This document shows, piece by piece, positions 10,420 to 22,497 of a stretch of 64,000 nucleotides of DNA (positions within the stretch are counted from its first letter, which is position 1; the number at the start of each line of letters is the position of its first letter). A program made the position numbers and the translations under genes. The notes beneath the pieces are model-generated. The model did not search any database. It was not told the origin of the DNA and was given only the letters and a program-made list of their open reading frames with translations. Location: positions 5,267,477-5,331,476 of the forward strand of contig OY755045.1 in the NCBI GenBank assembly GCA_963576565.1, read 5' to 3'. This DNA comes from Aspidapion aeneum (lineage: Eukaryota > Arthropoda > Insecta > Coleoptera > Brentidae).

Positions 10420-10860
10420 ACTAGGCCCTTATTTATATTTATTATTCACTTGCGATATCCCAAAGCCAGAAAATTTTCACTCGAAGAATCAGTAGAAAAA
10501 CTTAGGATGCAGTCACCAAAGTTTACAGTTGGACCACAAAGTGGCGAATAAAATTATTTGAAACCAAATCATTTTATGTTGATTTTACAAACAAAAATGG
10601 AATTCCAATTTAACAATTCATAATAAGTTACTGTTGTATAGACGAATACTGAAACCATTATGGACATGATACAACTATGGGGTTGTACTAAAGATTCGAG
10701 TTTTACAGAAAATTCAAAATAAAGTATTAAGAAGCATTGCGCATGCATCTTCGTACTTCGAAATAGTGACCTTCATCGGGACCTAAAAATCGAAACTGTA
10801 GCAGAGACTATAAAAAAATTACGCAAAAAGCAATAAAGATGTGAATGTGAAAACAATTTT
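10420..10860 (+). pseudogene. Jockey-like LINE RT relic, 3' of hAT insertion
   Basis: Continues the RT split by the hAT element: PLFIF just after the junction, then a degraded C-terminal domain with RRI.KPLW and QLWGCTKDSS-like residues. Multiple stops. The 'aaaatctgtttagtgg...' tail beyond 10860 belongs to another repeat. Confidence 0.6.
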
Positions 10861-11129
10861 ACCTAAAAATTTCATGAAAATCTGTTTAGTGGTTTCACAG
10901 CTATCCTGTTACGGAAAGATATACACACACACGGACATACGTCACGACAATTTTGCTACAATAGGTCAAAATACACCCAAATAACCCATTTTCAGCGTTA
11001 TGTAAAAATTTGACCACACAATATTTTCTAAAATCATTTATGTCTTTAATTATTGCTCATGTTTACACGATATACAAGGCTAAATACATACCAAATTTTA
11101 CTGCGTTTTTTGAAGAAGTTATAACCAAA
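10861..11129. other. Repeat tail and unassigned DNA
   Basis: Carries 'aatttcatgaaaatctgttt' followed by an ACAC-rich tract, a tail type shared with other dispersed repeats here. Nothing coding. Confidence 0.35.
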
Positions 11130-12190
11130 AAGTAAAAAAATAATGGACAGTGTTAGAACAAACTAATATCAATCATACATATATATAAAAGCGATTAAAG
11201 AACTTTACAAAGGGTCAAAATCTAAAATTAAAATTGGAAATCGACTTTCAAAAGAATTTCAGGTAACGAAAGGGATAAGACAGGGATTTTGTATTTCTCC
11301 AACTCTTTTTAAAATATATCGCAGTAGCACTAAAAAACTGGAAACGTAAAGTACACGGCATGGGAATACAACTTAACGACCGATTTACCATACACACACT
11401 ACAGTTTGCTGAAGACCAAGTAATTGTAGCTAATGATAAAGAAGACATGGAGTATATGATGAGAAAATTAACGGAAGAATACCAAAAGTGGGGATTAACA
11501 GTGAACGTGGACAAGACACAGTACTTATGTATTGGAAACGAATCAAGTGAGTTAGAACTAGACAATGGACAAACAATATCTCCATGCAATGAGTATGTAT
11601 ACTTGGGTGTCACAGTTGATAAGACAGGAATAGACTGTAAAGAACTGGAAAAAAGAATAGTAAATGCAAAAAAGGTTATTGGTTATCTTAACAGTATTTT
11701 ATGGAGCAGAGAGATAAAAAAGAATGTAAAATTTAACCTATATGAAACAATGGTGAAAAGCACGCTGTTGTATAGAATAGAGACTTGTCGCGTAACAGAA
11801 AAATACAAAGCAAGAAAAGTGTCGAAATGGATGCAATAAGAAGATCAATGAGAATATCTAGAACAGATCATATAAGAAATGAGATCATAAAAGAAATAAT
11901 GGGAATCGAGGGAAGCATAACGAATGACATCACTAAAAGACAACTCATATGGTACGGCCATGTACAACGGATGAACGACGAAAGATTACCAAAGCAGGTC
12001 CTACAATGGCAACCAATATGGCGTAGAAAAAGAGGGCGTCCTAAACTGGAAATGCAACACTCAATCCAAAGATGAGTCAAAAAAACCTGACGGATTGTCA
12101 GGATCGAAGGAGGTGGAGAATAGGCGTCGGACAACGTAGAAAAACGTTCTGAACCGACATAGTAGCAGTATAACCAAAAGTTAAACAAAT
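11130..12190 (+). pseudogene. LINE reverse transcriptase, 'GHVQRM' family copy 4 (longest)
   Basis: This copy gives the clearest view of the family. It runs through LEQTNINHTYI, SKEFQVTKGIRQGFCISP, LKNWKRKVHGMGIQL, the palm active site as LQFAEDQVIVAND (family FADDQ, so the first Asp is Glu), then GLTVNVDKTQYLCIG and CNEYVYLGVTVDKTG. A frame change near 11785-11835 leads to the C-terminal domain with IWYGHVQRMNDERLPKQV and RRKRGRPKLE. Several stops and the active-site change make it inactive. It is 5'-truncated: no endonuclease domain is present. The 3' end reaches 'gaaccgacatagtagcagtat'. Confidence 0.85.
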
Positions 12191-12519
12191 TATCAACTGA
12201 TTAAATATGTGCACTGCTGCTAACTTCGGTTGTGCTAATTAATATGTAGTTAAGAGATCTCAATCCATTCGATTTGCAATCTGCGTTTTCGAATTTCAAA
12301 TTGGATTCGATCCAAAATCGGTAAGGTTATCAAACTCCCAGATTTCCTGTGCCAGCCTGCAGGGGCCTTTCGGGATGCATCAGTGTCGAAATGATATTTT
12401 ATTCAACGTATTTTACGAATTTTGCAAATCGATTGCTCCTGAGGAACACTGACGTGCTAAAAAACATGTAGGTATGAATTTATCCCCCTCACTTTTTTCA
12501 AACCCCAAAATATTAGCAG
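12191..12519. other. Unassigned DNA
   Basis: No gene or repeat recognised. Confidence 0.3.
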
Positions 12520-12640
12520 GTTTCCATCAGGCCCTTCGACGGTCCTAGAACGGTCCCAAAAATCCCAAAGCGTGCGCATGCAGTACGAGGACTGTTTTAA
12601 AACGGTTTTGGTTTGATGGAACGACCAAATAACTGTCCAA
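12520..12640. repeat. Short element with 'ttccatca/tgatggaa' ends, copy 1
   Basis: Begins 'ggtttccatcaggcccttcg' and ends 'ggtttgatggaacgacc', an imperfect inverted repeat. 'cgacggtcctagaacggtcc' and 'tttaaaacggtttt' lie between. A related stretch with 'tgatggaacg' twice occurs at 14190-14300. Possibly a small MITE family. Confidence 0.35.
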
Positions 12641-14185
12641 AAAAAGAATGCTGTTCGAATGAGAGATCGACTTACTTCAGGCATCTGATCATATGCGAGA
12701 GGGTTAAATTCAAAGTCACGTGACTAAAAGAAAGGGTGGGTTTCGTCGCCTCGCGAGAAGACACAGAAGGGGAGGTGAAGATACATCGAAGGCAACGTAT
12801 GAATTCGAGAGCACGAAATTAAAGTTGCACACAGAAAGGATTACACAATTACATAGGATTCTCGTAATACATTTTTAATTTTAGTTTTTTAAAATGCAGA
12901 TAAAATAATTACATTAATTTAATTTATATTCACAAACTATAAACCACTACAGACTGCCTAATAAAGTAAATATACCAAAAATTAAAACGAACTTGCATTA
13001 GCACATATTTTTGGGCGAAACTTGTGAAAAAATATTATTTATTTTTAATATCACAAGTTTTATGTTAAATTTATATATTTATTTATTTGTATTTTGTAAT
13101 TTAATTTTTACAAAATATTTGTGAAATTACCTACATATTATAGAAAGCCTTAATATTCACAAGGTTTTTGTGATTTTATTAATTTTTAGGAAATAGAGAT
13201 CGTGATACTTCTAAGAAGTTAGGAAAATCACATTTTGTAGCTTGTACTTTGTTAAGTATATAGTTATTATGACCTTAATGTCGATGATTTAAAGCGAAGT
13301 TGTTTGTTCTTCCGCCAAATCTGGTGTAAAGTTTCACATCCGGTGTTACCCCTCTTCTTTTAACTTTTAGTTCACAGGTCACCAGGACTTGCTGCGATCA
13401 GGGTAAACCCTTATGTTTCTATTCCTCTCCAATCACCTGCTAGAAATACCGGAGCAACGAATACCGATCCGAAAATTAAATGATTTCTTTCGTTACTTTG
13501 ATTCCTACGATTATATTAGTATTTGTCTCTATTTTTATTTATTTTTAGATTTATGTAAGGCCTTAGATTTTTAAAACAGAGTTATACACAAGACAGTTCT
13601 TACGTAATTCCTACCTTTATTTTTTTAATTTTAGCCCACATTTCGAAAATTTCAATTGAATATTTCCATAATATCAAACAAAAATATACCTACAAGTAAA
13701 TGATCTTCGAATTAATGACAGTCCGAGAATTTTGCACTAATTGACTGATTGAATTGAATACTGTTAAAGTAATCAAGGTAACGATAGTAACGAATATATA
13801 AAATGATTACTTAGAGTCGAGTTACGATTAGCTACGAGTACTCAAACGTAACGCCCTCTAAACTAGTTTTTCTTTTTCTAAGCAGGCTACCCTATGGTCA
13901 GTATAGCTTTTTTCCATGTGGTATACCTACAGCATTCCGCAGTCCCGTAGTAATAAAAATATTTGTAAATTTACAATTTATTTTGACAAAAATTTTAATT
14001 TTTTGCTTTATTTACTGTTTTTTGAGTTTTCTTAGACAAATGTAAATTTAATGTAATTTTATGGTATATTTTTATCTCAGGTGGTGTAAACTAGAAATGT
14101 GTGTGTTTTACATACAATTTTTCCTCGCGTTCTACTACGCCTGTCTGCAATCCTTGTATTTCAGAAGAGTCCGAAACCAGTTTAG
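12641..14185. other. Long AT-rich stretch without recognised genes
   Basis: Six-frame reading gives only short frames with no recognisable motifs. Poly(A/T)-rich with a few 'tcacaag/cttgtga' inverted motifs around 13020-13160. Confidence 0.35.
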
Positions 14186-14300
14186 GTTGCTTGATGGAAC
14201 GAAAAACTGACTGTCCGAGAACAGTACAACGTCGACCTGGAACGCAAACAGGATTTTTCGTACCGTTTTATAACCGTCCCACGCTTTGATGGAACGAAAC
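14186..14300. repeat. Short element with 'tgatggaacg' ends, copy 2
   Basis: 'cttgatggaacgaaaaactg' and 'ctttgatggaacgaaac' lie about 85 bases apart, with 'ctgtccgagaacagt' and 'ccgttttataaccgtccc' between them, recalling 12520-12640. Confidence 0.3.
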
Positions 14301-15194
14301 TATTCTTTTAAAACCTTTAATATGTTCAGGGGCGTCTACTCTTTAAGGCCCTCCTCAAAAATACAAAAAAACATATTATTAAAAAAATACTTTTTATTTA
14401 ATTGTGTGCCTATTCTATAATTTTCCCTTTCTCTTCGACGCATACCTTGACTAAATTTCAGCTCCGACACTGCTACGAATCGATGAATTCGTAGCCGCTC
14501 GGGTTTGTTATCTGGGGCCACAAACAACCTTGTTACGATGGAAACGGGGTGGGAGCGGAGGGGGTCATACCGCTGTTTTAATGCAAAGAAAGGCGCAATT
14601 ATTTTGCGGACTGTCCACAGAATAGCGCGGTTCGTTCCGCTTGTCAATATGTTATGGGCTAGTCTGTAACATGATAATACGCTAGTTTTGTACCTTATTC
14701 GTATTCAAACAAGTTTCGTGGCTAATCGGGTAAAAAGGAGTTTTTGTTTTTCTCTCATATTTTTCCGTGGGTAGCTTGAAAGCTTAATCTCACGGGAGTC
14801 CAAGATCTAATGGACACCTAATAAGTGTTGCCAGTTAACTGTTTCGTCCTTATGGGACTCCTCAGAACACTGCTTGGTCAATGTGACACTCTTGTGAAAT
14901 TAGTTAGACGGTTTTGTCTCTAATCCTATGTAAATAGTGAGAAGACTCTCGCAAGAAGCGCCATCTACCGAGATATGAGCGAAACCAGAACAAGAGCAGG
15001 CGAAAATAAACTGCTGTACATATCGAAACAAACTAATCCGTGACCTACGACAGCTCTTCTGCCTTTCAGGCCAGATCAACGCTTATTGCGTTTGCGTTTT
15101 TATCCGCCATCAGACACGTGAGCGTCAATCAACGGAATTTTTAAGCCAAATAATACTAACTAACGTGAAATTTAGTACCCATGAATTTAACAAT
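14301..15194. other. Unassigned DNA
   Basis: Somewhat higher in GC than its surroundings. No coding frame with recognisable residues and no RNA gene identified. Confidence 0.3.
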
Positions 15195-15355
15195 CAAACA
15201 AGCGGATCTACGGGAGGAAGAAAATGTGAAATTCTCCCCCCCCCCCCCAATCTCAAACTAGATTTAGTTTTGACATACATAATACACCTCCTGGTCACTA
15301 TTTATTATTATATATTCCCCCCCCCCAAATAGAGTTTCTAGATCCGCCTCTGCTG
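15195..15355. repeat. Poly-C-bearing transposon remnant
   Basis: 'agcggatctacgg' on the left and 'tctagatccgcct' on the right form a short inverted pair, each followed internally by a long C run (about 15236 and 15317). GGCGGATCTAG-type termini next to homopolymer C/G resemble ends of DNA transposons in insect genomes. The family is not resolved. Confidence 0.4.
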
Positions 15356-15479
15356 ATAAAGGGCGTTTCAAAATGTGTAACGAACAACGCGTTTCCCTGT
15401 TGTGGTTTAGAGTTTTTTTCCTCGCTTGTGTGTTGTAGGGTTGCCAACTATTTTGGCAAAATTAAAAACTGATAGAAAC

Positions 15480-16125
15480 ACATTTTGGTTCCCTTCAAGT
15501 TTTATGGACTTTCATGAAGTAAAGCAGTTACAAAATTTTAAAAAACCTTGAAATTGCCACTCCTTATGTATAGATGATCAAAATTGTACTGTACTTCCAG
15601 ACATGCTACAAAGCTGAAATTTGGCAGACTCATAGAAATTATGCCCAAACCCTTGGAAAAAACCCTCAAAATTCTTATTTACTCCCCTCCCCTATACATG
15701 CAAAGTTATGTAAAAAAACATTGTCTACTTGCAGAAGCGCTAGAGAGCTGAGCTTTGGCAGACTGATAGAAAGTATGATAGAGCTATAGGAAAAATTTAA
15801 AAACCCAAATTTAAACTTCCACAAACGCTAGAGAGCTTGGATGGCTGATAGGAACAATAATAAAACCATAGGAAAAATTAAAAAACCTTAAAATTTTAAA
15901 TAAGGCATCGCAAAAGTTTTGAGCAATATTCCGCATATTTTACTACTTTAGCACCTAAATATTATCCAAATCCTTTAAAAAAGAGTGAACTTCTGACAGA
16001 AGAAGTCATGACAAAAACGTTTTATGTAAAAAAAAGCCAACTATGCAAAAATGATTATTAAAAAGAAAGAGATAAAAGTAAAGCCAAGTTCTCCAATACA
16101 AATTTCAAAATTAAAGGTTCTTCGG
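15480..16125. repeat. Dispersed ~700-bp repeat, copy 2
   Basis: Colinear with 6300-7060 in the same orientation, with many indels. It shows the unit 'gctagagagctgag' more than once. The open frame at 15574-15789 lies within the repeat and has no recognised motif. Confidence 0.7.
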
Positions 16126-16634
16126 TTCCATTTGGGTTCTTACTAGTTTGGAAATGTTTTTTCTAAACTTGGCTATTGCGTTTTTAGTTAAAAACGGAAT
16201 GTAAATACAAGTAGTGTGTGCTTCTCTGACTACCCAAACAAAAAAAGATCGCAACCCTAGTATATTGCGTTATAATGTGCTCCCTTTTGGACATTGTAAT
16301 TTGTTCGAATGGAAAATGGCAAAAAAGAGTTTTCCAAACAGGAGGGCGCCATGTTACGCTGTCCATTTAAAAAAGTTTTTTAAAGGGTAAATGATTTTAT
16401 TTTTAGACTATGCTGTGTTAAAATTTGTGTTAGATTCAATATCTTAATTTCATTTAAAACATACAGGGTGGTACCTAATATAGAAAGCATGTTATGGATA
16501 GAAAAAGAAAAATAGTTTATATGAAATTTGAACAGAATTCTAGAATTTTCTTTCCATTAACCATCCTAAAATTTGGTTGCCCTGTGAAGGTGGTTGCCCG
16601 AGGTGACTGCCTCGTTGCCTGACCCTTTGGCATG
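16126..16634. other. Unassigned DNA
   Basis: Only short frames. 'acatacagggtggtacctaa' near 16462 resembles the 'cagggtg' starts of other repeats in the window. Confidence 0.3.
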
Positions 16635-17540
16635 CCCCTACTGACAATCACCTTCTGTCAGGTTTTTTTGACTCATTGGTCTTTGGATTAATTGTTGCCA
16701 TTCCAGTTTAGGACGCACTCTTTTTCTGCGCCCTATTGGTTGCCATTCTAGAACCTGCTTTGGTACCCTTTCGTCGTTCATCCGTTGTACATGGCCGTAC
16801 CATATCGGTTGTCTTTTAGTGATGTCATCCGTTATGCTTCCCTCGATTCTCATTCTTTTTTTTATGGTCTCATTTCTTATATGATCTGTTCTAGATATTC
16901 TCATTCATCTTCTTATTGCATCTATTTCAAAACATTCCATTTTTGTTTTGTATATTTCTGTTACTCCACAAGTCTCTCTTCCATACAACAGCATGCTTTT
17001 CACCATTGTTTTATAGATCTTAAAGTTTACATTCTTTTTATATCTCTGCTTCATAAAATACGGTTAAGACATCCAATAACCTTTATTGCTTTTACTATTC
17101 TTTCTTCCAGTTCTTTACAGTTTGTTCCTGTCCTATGAAATGTGACACCCAAGTATACATACTCATTGCATGGAGATATTGTTTGTTCATCGTCTACTCA
17201 TAACTGAATTGATTCGTTTCCAATACATAAGTACTGTGTCTTGTCCATGTTCTGTTACCTTTCTTATCATATACTCCATGTCTTCTTTATCATTAGCTAC
17301 AATTGCTTGTTCGTCAGTAAACTGTAGTGTGTGTATATGGTAAATCGGTCGTTAAGTTGTATTCCAATGCCGTGTACTTTACGTTTCCAGTTTTTTAGAG
17401 CTACTGCGATATATATTTTAAAGAGAGTTGGAGAGATACAACATCCCTGTCTTAAGTCTTTCGTTACCAGAAATTCTTTTGAAAGTCGATTTCCAATTTT
17501 AATTTTAGAAAAATGTCACTCCCTATGTTAAATTCTGACT
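16635..17540 (-). pseudogene. LINE reverse transcriptase, 'GHVQRM' family copy 5
   Basis: The minus strand encodes the C-terminal domain at 16638-16904 (MRISRTDHIRN, IWYGHVQRMNDERVPKQVLEW, GRRKRVRPKLEW) and, further on in broken frames up to about 17530, the VKFNIYETMVKS, YLGVTF and LKNWKRKVHGIGIQL blocks and part of the SKIKIGN block. The palm active-site region is degraded and partly deleted. Plus-strand frames over it are shadows. Confidence 0.8.
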
Positions 17541-17976
17541 GCCACGTTTTTAAGTAAAGTGGAAAAAGATTTGCCAGAAAGAAAAGATAATCAATATAGC
17601 CTAAGCCGTTTTTGAGTTATTCAAGGTACATATATAGTTGCATAGTGAAAATCGAAAAAATGTTCTTTTTTACAAAAAACTGGATATAGATAGCCGTTAA
17701 CTTTTGTTTTTCTTATTTAAATTTTCGCAACCTACCCTTACATCTTTGATGTTGTAAAATTACGATAAGTTTAAAGTTACACGCCAGATCAATAAATCCT
17801 TTGTGTCAGGGATAATCCTTTGCGAAACATTTGTTCCCGTTTCGTCCTTTGCGCCTTTTCGTGTTAGATTAAGTGTTCGTATTTCATCCTAGATAGACAG
17901 AATAAAGTGTTTTTGGTCAGAATCGTGGTCAGTAACGTAGCGCCAGCGATTTAATGGGGGGGGGAGGGTTCGAATG

Positions 17977-18029
<53 letters not shown>

Positions 18030-18844
18030 AAAATTTAATACAAAGAGGTTTTGGATGTTCTTGTCAAACGAGTATGTCTCACTCCGATAGCTCAAAAAAA
18101 TTGGTTTACCTAGCGGACTGTATTTATACAAGTCCTCCGCTTTCATTTGAAGGGTATACGAACGCACGCGAAATCGTATTCTGAAGTGAAATTTAATTGA
18201 GACATAAAAATAATATTGGTATATGATGAAAAATATTCATGATGCGATCTTATAGGAGAGGGACTTACCGGTGATGTCTTGATCTCTTTCAACTGGTGCA
18301 CCAGATTCGCCAGAAGTCTTCTATAGCGGTCCAGCACTCCCGAGTTGCAATGTTTGGAGTTTTAGAGGAATTTTATAGTTTTTAGAGTTCACCATTTGTT
18401 ATAAAAGCGTTGATCGTTCAAAATATTCCGATCGAGAGCGTGTGTGTATGGCGACAGACTTTTAGGTTCTATGTTGTTTTTGCGGCGTGTTTCTTCGCCC
18501 TCTATAGGAAAATCACATCACTTCTGATAAAAAGAATTTAGAATTCTAATTTTATTAAAAAAAATAAAAACGCGATTTAAATTAAAATATGCAGAGGGCG
18601 GTAGTAATATGAGGATTGAATTAAAATTAGAAATATTATTATTAAATGCGTTTGGAATTTAAATATTAAACTATGCCAAATTGATAGTTTATAGCTAGTT
18701 TTAAATATAGCCTTAAATTTAACTTAACCTATTGAGTAAAACTACAACCCAATTATACCCAATTGTAACCCAAAATATGAGTTTTAAAAATGAAAATAAA
18801 ATGTTCTGAAAAAATAATAAAAATTAGATTAAAAGAAAAAAGGT
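17541..18844. other. Unassigned AT-rich DNA with one TA microsatellite
   Basis: Apart from the TA run I find no supported feature. The short minus frame at 18143-18337 has no recognised motif. Confidence 0.3.
17979..18027. repeat. (TA)n microsatellite
   Basis: Alternating TA run of nearly 50 bases, preceded by a G homopolymer. Confidence 0.95.
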
Positions 18845-19358
18845 TTTTTGCGAAACCGAAACAGAGTAGATAGAAACATTCAAACCGCTGTATATAGCAA
18901 ACTTACACACACGAGACAGTACCTAAGTCATTCTGTTTCTATAAAACTAGGAGTTATAAGAAGTTTGTGTTTAAGAGCCGTAAATATTTATAGTAAAAAT
19001 GAAGAATTAATCACAGAAATTAGCAACATTAAAAAGGACTTATATCAGAATGGTTATTCCGAGAAATTAATAAGCTTTAAATTAAAAACAAACCAAATGT
19101 AACAAATTCTCAAAATAATAATCTGCTGGGTGTTATTAACATTCCATATGTTCAAGGGATTTCAGAAAACATAAGACGAATAGCCAAACACTATAATATA
19201 AAAACAGTATTTTCATCGGGAAATACGATAAGGAGTTTTGTAACTAAAACAAAACCAGAAAATCCTTTAAATAATAAGGAATGTATTTACCAAATCCCGT
19301 AGGAGTGTGGTAAATCATATAAAGGTCAAACGAAACGCCCTCTTCAGGTTGAATGAAC
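18845..19358 (+). pseudogene. Penelope-like element, RT C-terminus and GIY-YIG endonuclease fragment
   Basis: The first frame reads NIQTAVYSKLTHTRQYLSH...IKLGVIRSLCLRA and NIKKDLYQNGYSEKL, matching the region after the RT palm in Penelope-like elements. After a frame change near 19100 the sequence reads NIPYVQGISENIRRIAKHY, TVFSSGNTIRSF and then CIYQIP-stop-ECGKSYKGQTKRPL, which fits the linker and GIY-YIG-type nuclease start of this class (Y-x-G-x-T/S-x-R-P-L). A stop codon interrupts the paired-cysteine block just before it. The copy ends at a (CCGAA)n tract, so most of the nuclease domain is missing. Confidence 0.8.
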
Positions 19359-19377
19359 CGAACCGAACCGAACCGAA
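19352..19377. repeat. (CCGAA)n short tandem repeat
   Basis: Four to five CCGAA/GAACC units at the 3' boundary of the Penelope-like fragment. Confidence 0.8.
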
Positions 19378-19873
19378 TGTAAACAATACGCCGGTAACAA
19401 GACACTATTTTAATAATGTAGGGGAGCCCGGGGCTGGTTGACGCACTTTTTGTATTTTTATTTTTAGCTAATACATTATTAGGTTTTGCTGTGCTTTTGG
19501 TACCAAATAGGAAAGTTTAATGTTTTATCTTTCAGATTAGACAAAAAATTTTTTTTTTTAAGCAACAGTTTAGGTATAGTTTGTTTTTTAAAGATGTATG
19601 TCAGGGTACGTCAACTAGCCCCGGGCCGGGGTTGGTTGACGCATATCATGGGGTGGGTTGACGCAGACAAAAAAATAAAGTAAAACATCTGTTATAATCT
19701 AAATTTAAAAAAAATATATATTAAATTCTAAAAATGGTAATTACCCAAGGAACAAAATATGCATAAAACATAAAAAGGTAACTTCCCAAGGAACAAAAGA
19801 TGCATTAATTCTCAAAAAGGTAACAAAGTAATTAACAAATTTAATATTATAGCTTAAAGAAATATATATGTCT

Positions 19874-19995
19874 TTATTCGCTTTCACAGTTTACACAAAC
19901 AAAGAAGACGCCAGGTTCCCCAGCACAGGCTTCACGCGCCCACATTTTGCAACTAGTGCACTGAATCCATTTTTGATGGATGAGACACTATTTTT
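19874..19995 (-). pseudogene. Pogo-like transposase C-terminal cysteine finger
   Basis: The minus frame, ending at a TAA, reads KWIQCTSCKMWAREACAG and, nine residues on, VCVNC. The pattern W-x-Q-C-x2-C-x-x-W-x-x-x-x-C...C-x2-C resembles the PHD-like finger at the C-terminus of some insect pogo/jerky-type transposases. It lies inside the element at 19421-21079, separated from the N-terminal HTH piece by the nested LINE. Confidence 0.6.
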
Positions 19996-20010
19996 ATAGT
20001 TATCTGTGCA

Positions 20011-20418
20011 ATAAAATTTAACATCTATGAAACAATGGTGAAAAGCACGCTAGTGTATGGAATAGAGACTTGTCGCGTAACAGAAAAATACAAAACAAAA
20101 ATGGAAAGTGTCAAAATGGATGCAATAAGAAGATCAATGAGACCATAAAAGAGAGAATGAGAATCGAGGGAAGCATAACGGATGACATCACTAAAAAACA
20201 ACTGATCTGGTACGGCCATGTACAACGGATGAACGACGAAAGATTACTAAAGCAGGTCCTAGAATGGCAACCAATAGGGCGCAGAAAAAGAGGGCTTCCT
20301 AAACTGGAATGGCAGCAGTCAATATAAAAATCAATGAGTCAAAAAAATCTTACACAAGATTATTGTCAGGATCGAAGGAGGTGGAGAATAGGCGTCGGAC
20401 AACGTAGAAAAACGTTCT
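20011..20418 (+). pseudogene. LINE fragment, 'GHVQRM' family copy 6, nested in the pogo-like element
   Basis: 5'-truncated copy starting at the VKFNIYETMVKS block, followed by TCRVTEKYKTKMESVKMDA, a deletion, then IWYGHVQRMNDERLLKQVLEW and RRKRGLPKLEW. It runs opposite to the host element and ends at 'aaaaacgttct'. It sits exactly where the pogo-like transposase core should be. Confidence 0.8.
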
Positions 20419-20625
20419 AGTATATACCTGGCGATTCCTGTAATATCCAACTTTTGTCGTTATTGCGGTATCGCCATTAATTTCTTCCTCAGTAAATTTT
20501 TTGCAAAAACGTCTCAAAGTTACCTCCGGGATGGATTTTTTGTTTATTTTAACCTCTCTAACTGCTCTTAGCATAATATCTGGTGGAGTGGTACCTCTTG
20601 CTGATGTTCGTTTACGAGAACGCAC
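20419..20625 (-). pseudogene. Pogo-like transposase N-terminal HTH (psq-type) fragment
   Basis: The minus frame reads RSRKRTSARGTTPPDIMLRA, then VREVKINKKSIPEVTLRRF and TKVGYYRNRQVYT. This matches the N-terminal psq-like DNA-binding segment of pogo/jerky-type transposases (basic start, 'AV..V......S......F', then 'GYxxxRQVYT'). The frame begins at a GTG preceded by AG, so an upstream exon boundary is possible. It ends at the nested LINE. Confidence 0.7.
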
Positions 20626-21081
20626 CTCGCAAAAATATTTAAAAAAATTAAACTTAATTAAATTTTAAACTCGGGGTTGGTTGACGCATGCGCCAACCAG
20701 CCCCTTGTTGGGTGCGTCAACAAGCCCCTGACCACGTTTTTGTATGTGTGATGCAGCTGCACCTATACTATTTTATTCTTAGAAAATCTAATTAACAGTT
20801 CTTGTTTGGGACGGTTGGAGCTTTATTTAGCAAAAAACCGATCTCAATTATCTTTAAAAATAACTGTAAGAAAATAAAAAATTACTTACCACTGCCAAAA
20901 AACTACAAACCGCACTGTACAAAACACCACTGATGCAATCAAACTGAAAAGAACGTTCAAGAGTGGTTTTTTATGGCCGCTTTAAGACAAACCGGTCGGC
21001 GACGTTGCCAAGTGTACTGTTTTTCAAAAAATTGAGGTGCGTCAACCAACCCGGTGCGTTTACCAGCCCCGGGCTCCCCTA

Positions 21082-22321
21082 CGCTACTACACTTGATTCT
21101 TTGCCCTGCCAAAGCATGCAACGTTGTCATGACAACAAACAGACGCCTTCACTCCGCGGCATATCGAATAGACAGGTGAACTAAAAACAAAAATCGGTTC
21201 AAGAATGATTGTCCGCACGCTGGGCTCGCATTCTGTGCACTGTCGAATTCCATACCGATATGTTTTGTTGCCTGCTTTTGCAAAATATAGAAAGAGAGGA
21301 CGACATATTGCTATAAAATTCTGCAGTACAGAATCCCCTAAAGGGAACGCTCACGGTTTTTTATTGGTTAATAGGTAACTGATTCGCCATGAGTTTGCCA
21401 AATCTTGTGAGTCGAATGGAGTTTTGACCAAACGCGACTTTAGACTTTTGGCTTTGAGACATGCCGCCCTCCCACTTTTAATCTTAACTCTCCGGCTGAA
21501 TTTGCTTCCATCATCAAAGCAACAAAGTTACGCGTCGCCATCTTAGATCCAATTAGTATCTAACGTCTCGGCGTTTGAATCATTTGATTACTCCAGTATT
21601 CAGTAATTATTACCATTTAGCTATAGATTTTGGAACGTCGTATTTGGTATTGTGAATAAGGAATAAGATTAAAAGGGTAATTTCCTACTCTTGGATTTAA
21701 TCTTTTCATCAATAAAAATAAGTCAAAAAACTTTATTTTTAAACTAATCTAAACCCACCCACTCCTTGAAGAGTGACGTCACGAAGGAGCCCGGTGTACG
21801 TCACCGTTTATTACGGGTAATTACCACACTTTGGAGGAAGGTTATTGGTTTTTTCTAACCTCACAATCATTTGTTTTGTTTCTTTTTGAGTTAATTTTTG
21901 AAATAAGTGGAATTTATCGTTTGTATTTATATTGTTACGAGGGAAACTGGTCCAAAGAGATGGCCTCCTCTATATTGTCTTACCCAATTTTTTTTTCCGT
22001 TTTAACAATCAACCCGTGGGTTTCTCCAATTTTTTCAATGTAGACTTTGACACACGAAATATCATTTAAAAAAAACATTGTACTCCTCTAACCACTGTTT
22101 ATTATATTTAGGTTTTTTTTCCAAATTATGCCCATTTCAAATCCAACACGCCAGTATTTGAGAGTCAGTCAAGAAGAACTCAAATTCAATAATGGCAAGA
22201 TCATCTTTTAGAAAGCGCACTAAAACCAACTAAACTTCTTTTAAAAATCGCAAAAAGCAACAACAAACAATAACCGGTTATAAAAAAAGCTATTCAAGCG
22301 GTGTTTCTCTGGTAATAGGCT
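21082..22321. other. Unassigned DNA
   Basis: No supported gene. The segment at 21340-21560 is less AT-rich and could be unrecognised repeat or host sequence. Confidence 0.3.
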
Positions 22322-22447
22322 AATACCCTGTTTCCACCAATGCATGCCCACCCCGATTCAAAAAACGCATCAGGTGACGCTGTATTTAAAACGTGTGCAA
22401 ATCCATGGCCCATCGGGATGGGCATGCATTGGTGGAAACAGGGTATA
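22322..22447. mobile_element. Palindromic MITE
   Basis: Two ~35-bp arms, starting TACCCTGTTTCCACCAATGC and inverted at the right end, enclose about 55 bases. TAA flanks both sides. No coding capacity. Confidence 0.75.
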
Positions 22448-22497
22448 AGGGTATAAACAGCTGATTTTAAATGTCAACCAAGGAATAACCAGAGGTA

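Larger units (their letters stand above)
19421..21079 (-). mobile_element. Pogo-like DNA transposon with nested LINE
   Basis: The ends are inverted copies beginning GGGGAGCCCGGGGCTGGT and are flanked by TA (19419-19420, 21080-21081). Subterminal copies of 'GGTTGACGCA' occur near 19435, 19630, 19655, 20675 and 20715 in both orientations. The element encodes, on the minus strand, a psq-type HTH start and a C-terminal cysteine finger. The transposase core between them is missing and a LINE fragment sits there instead. Confidence 0.85.
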
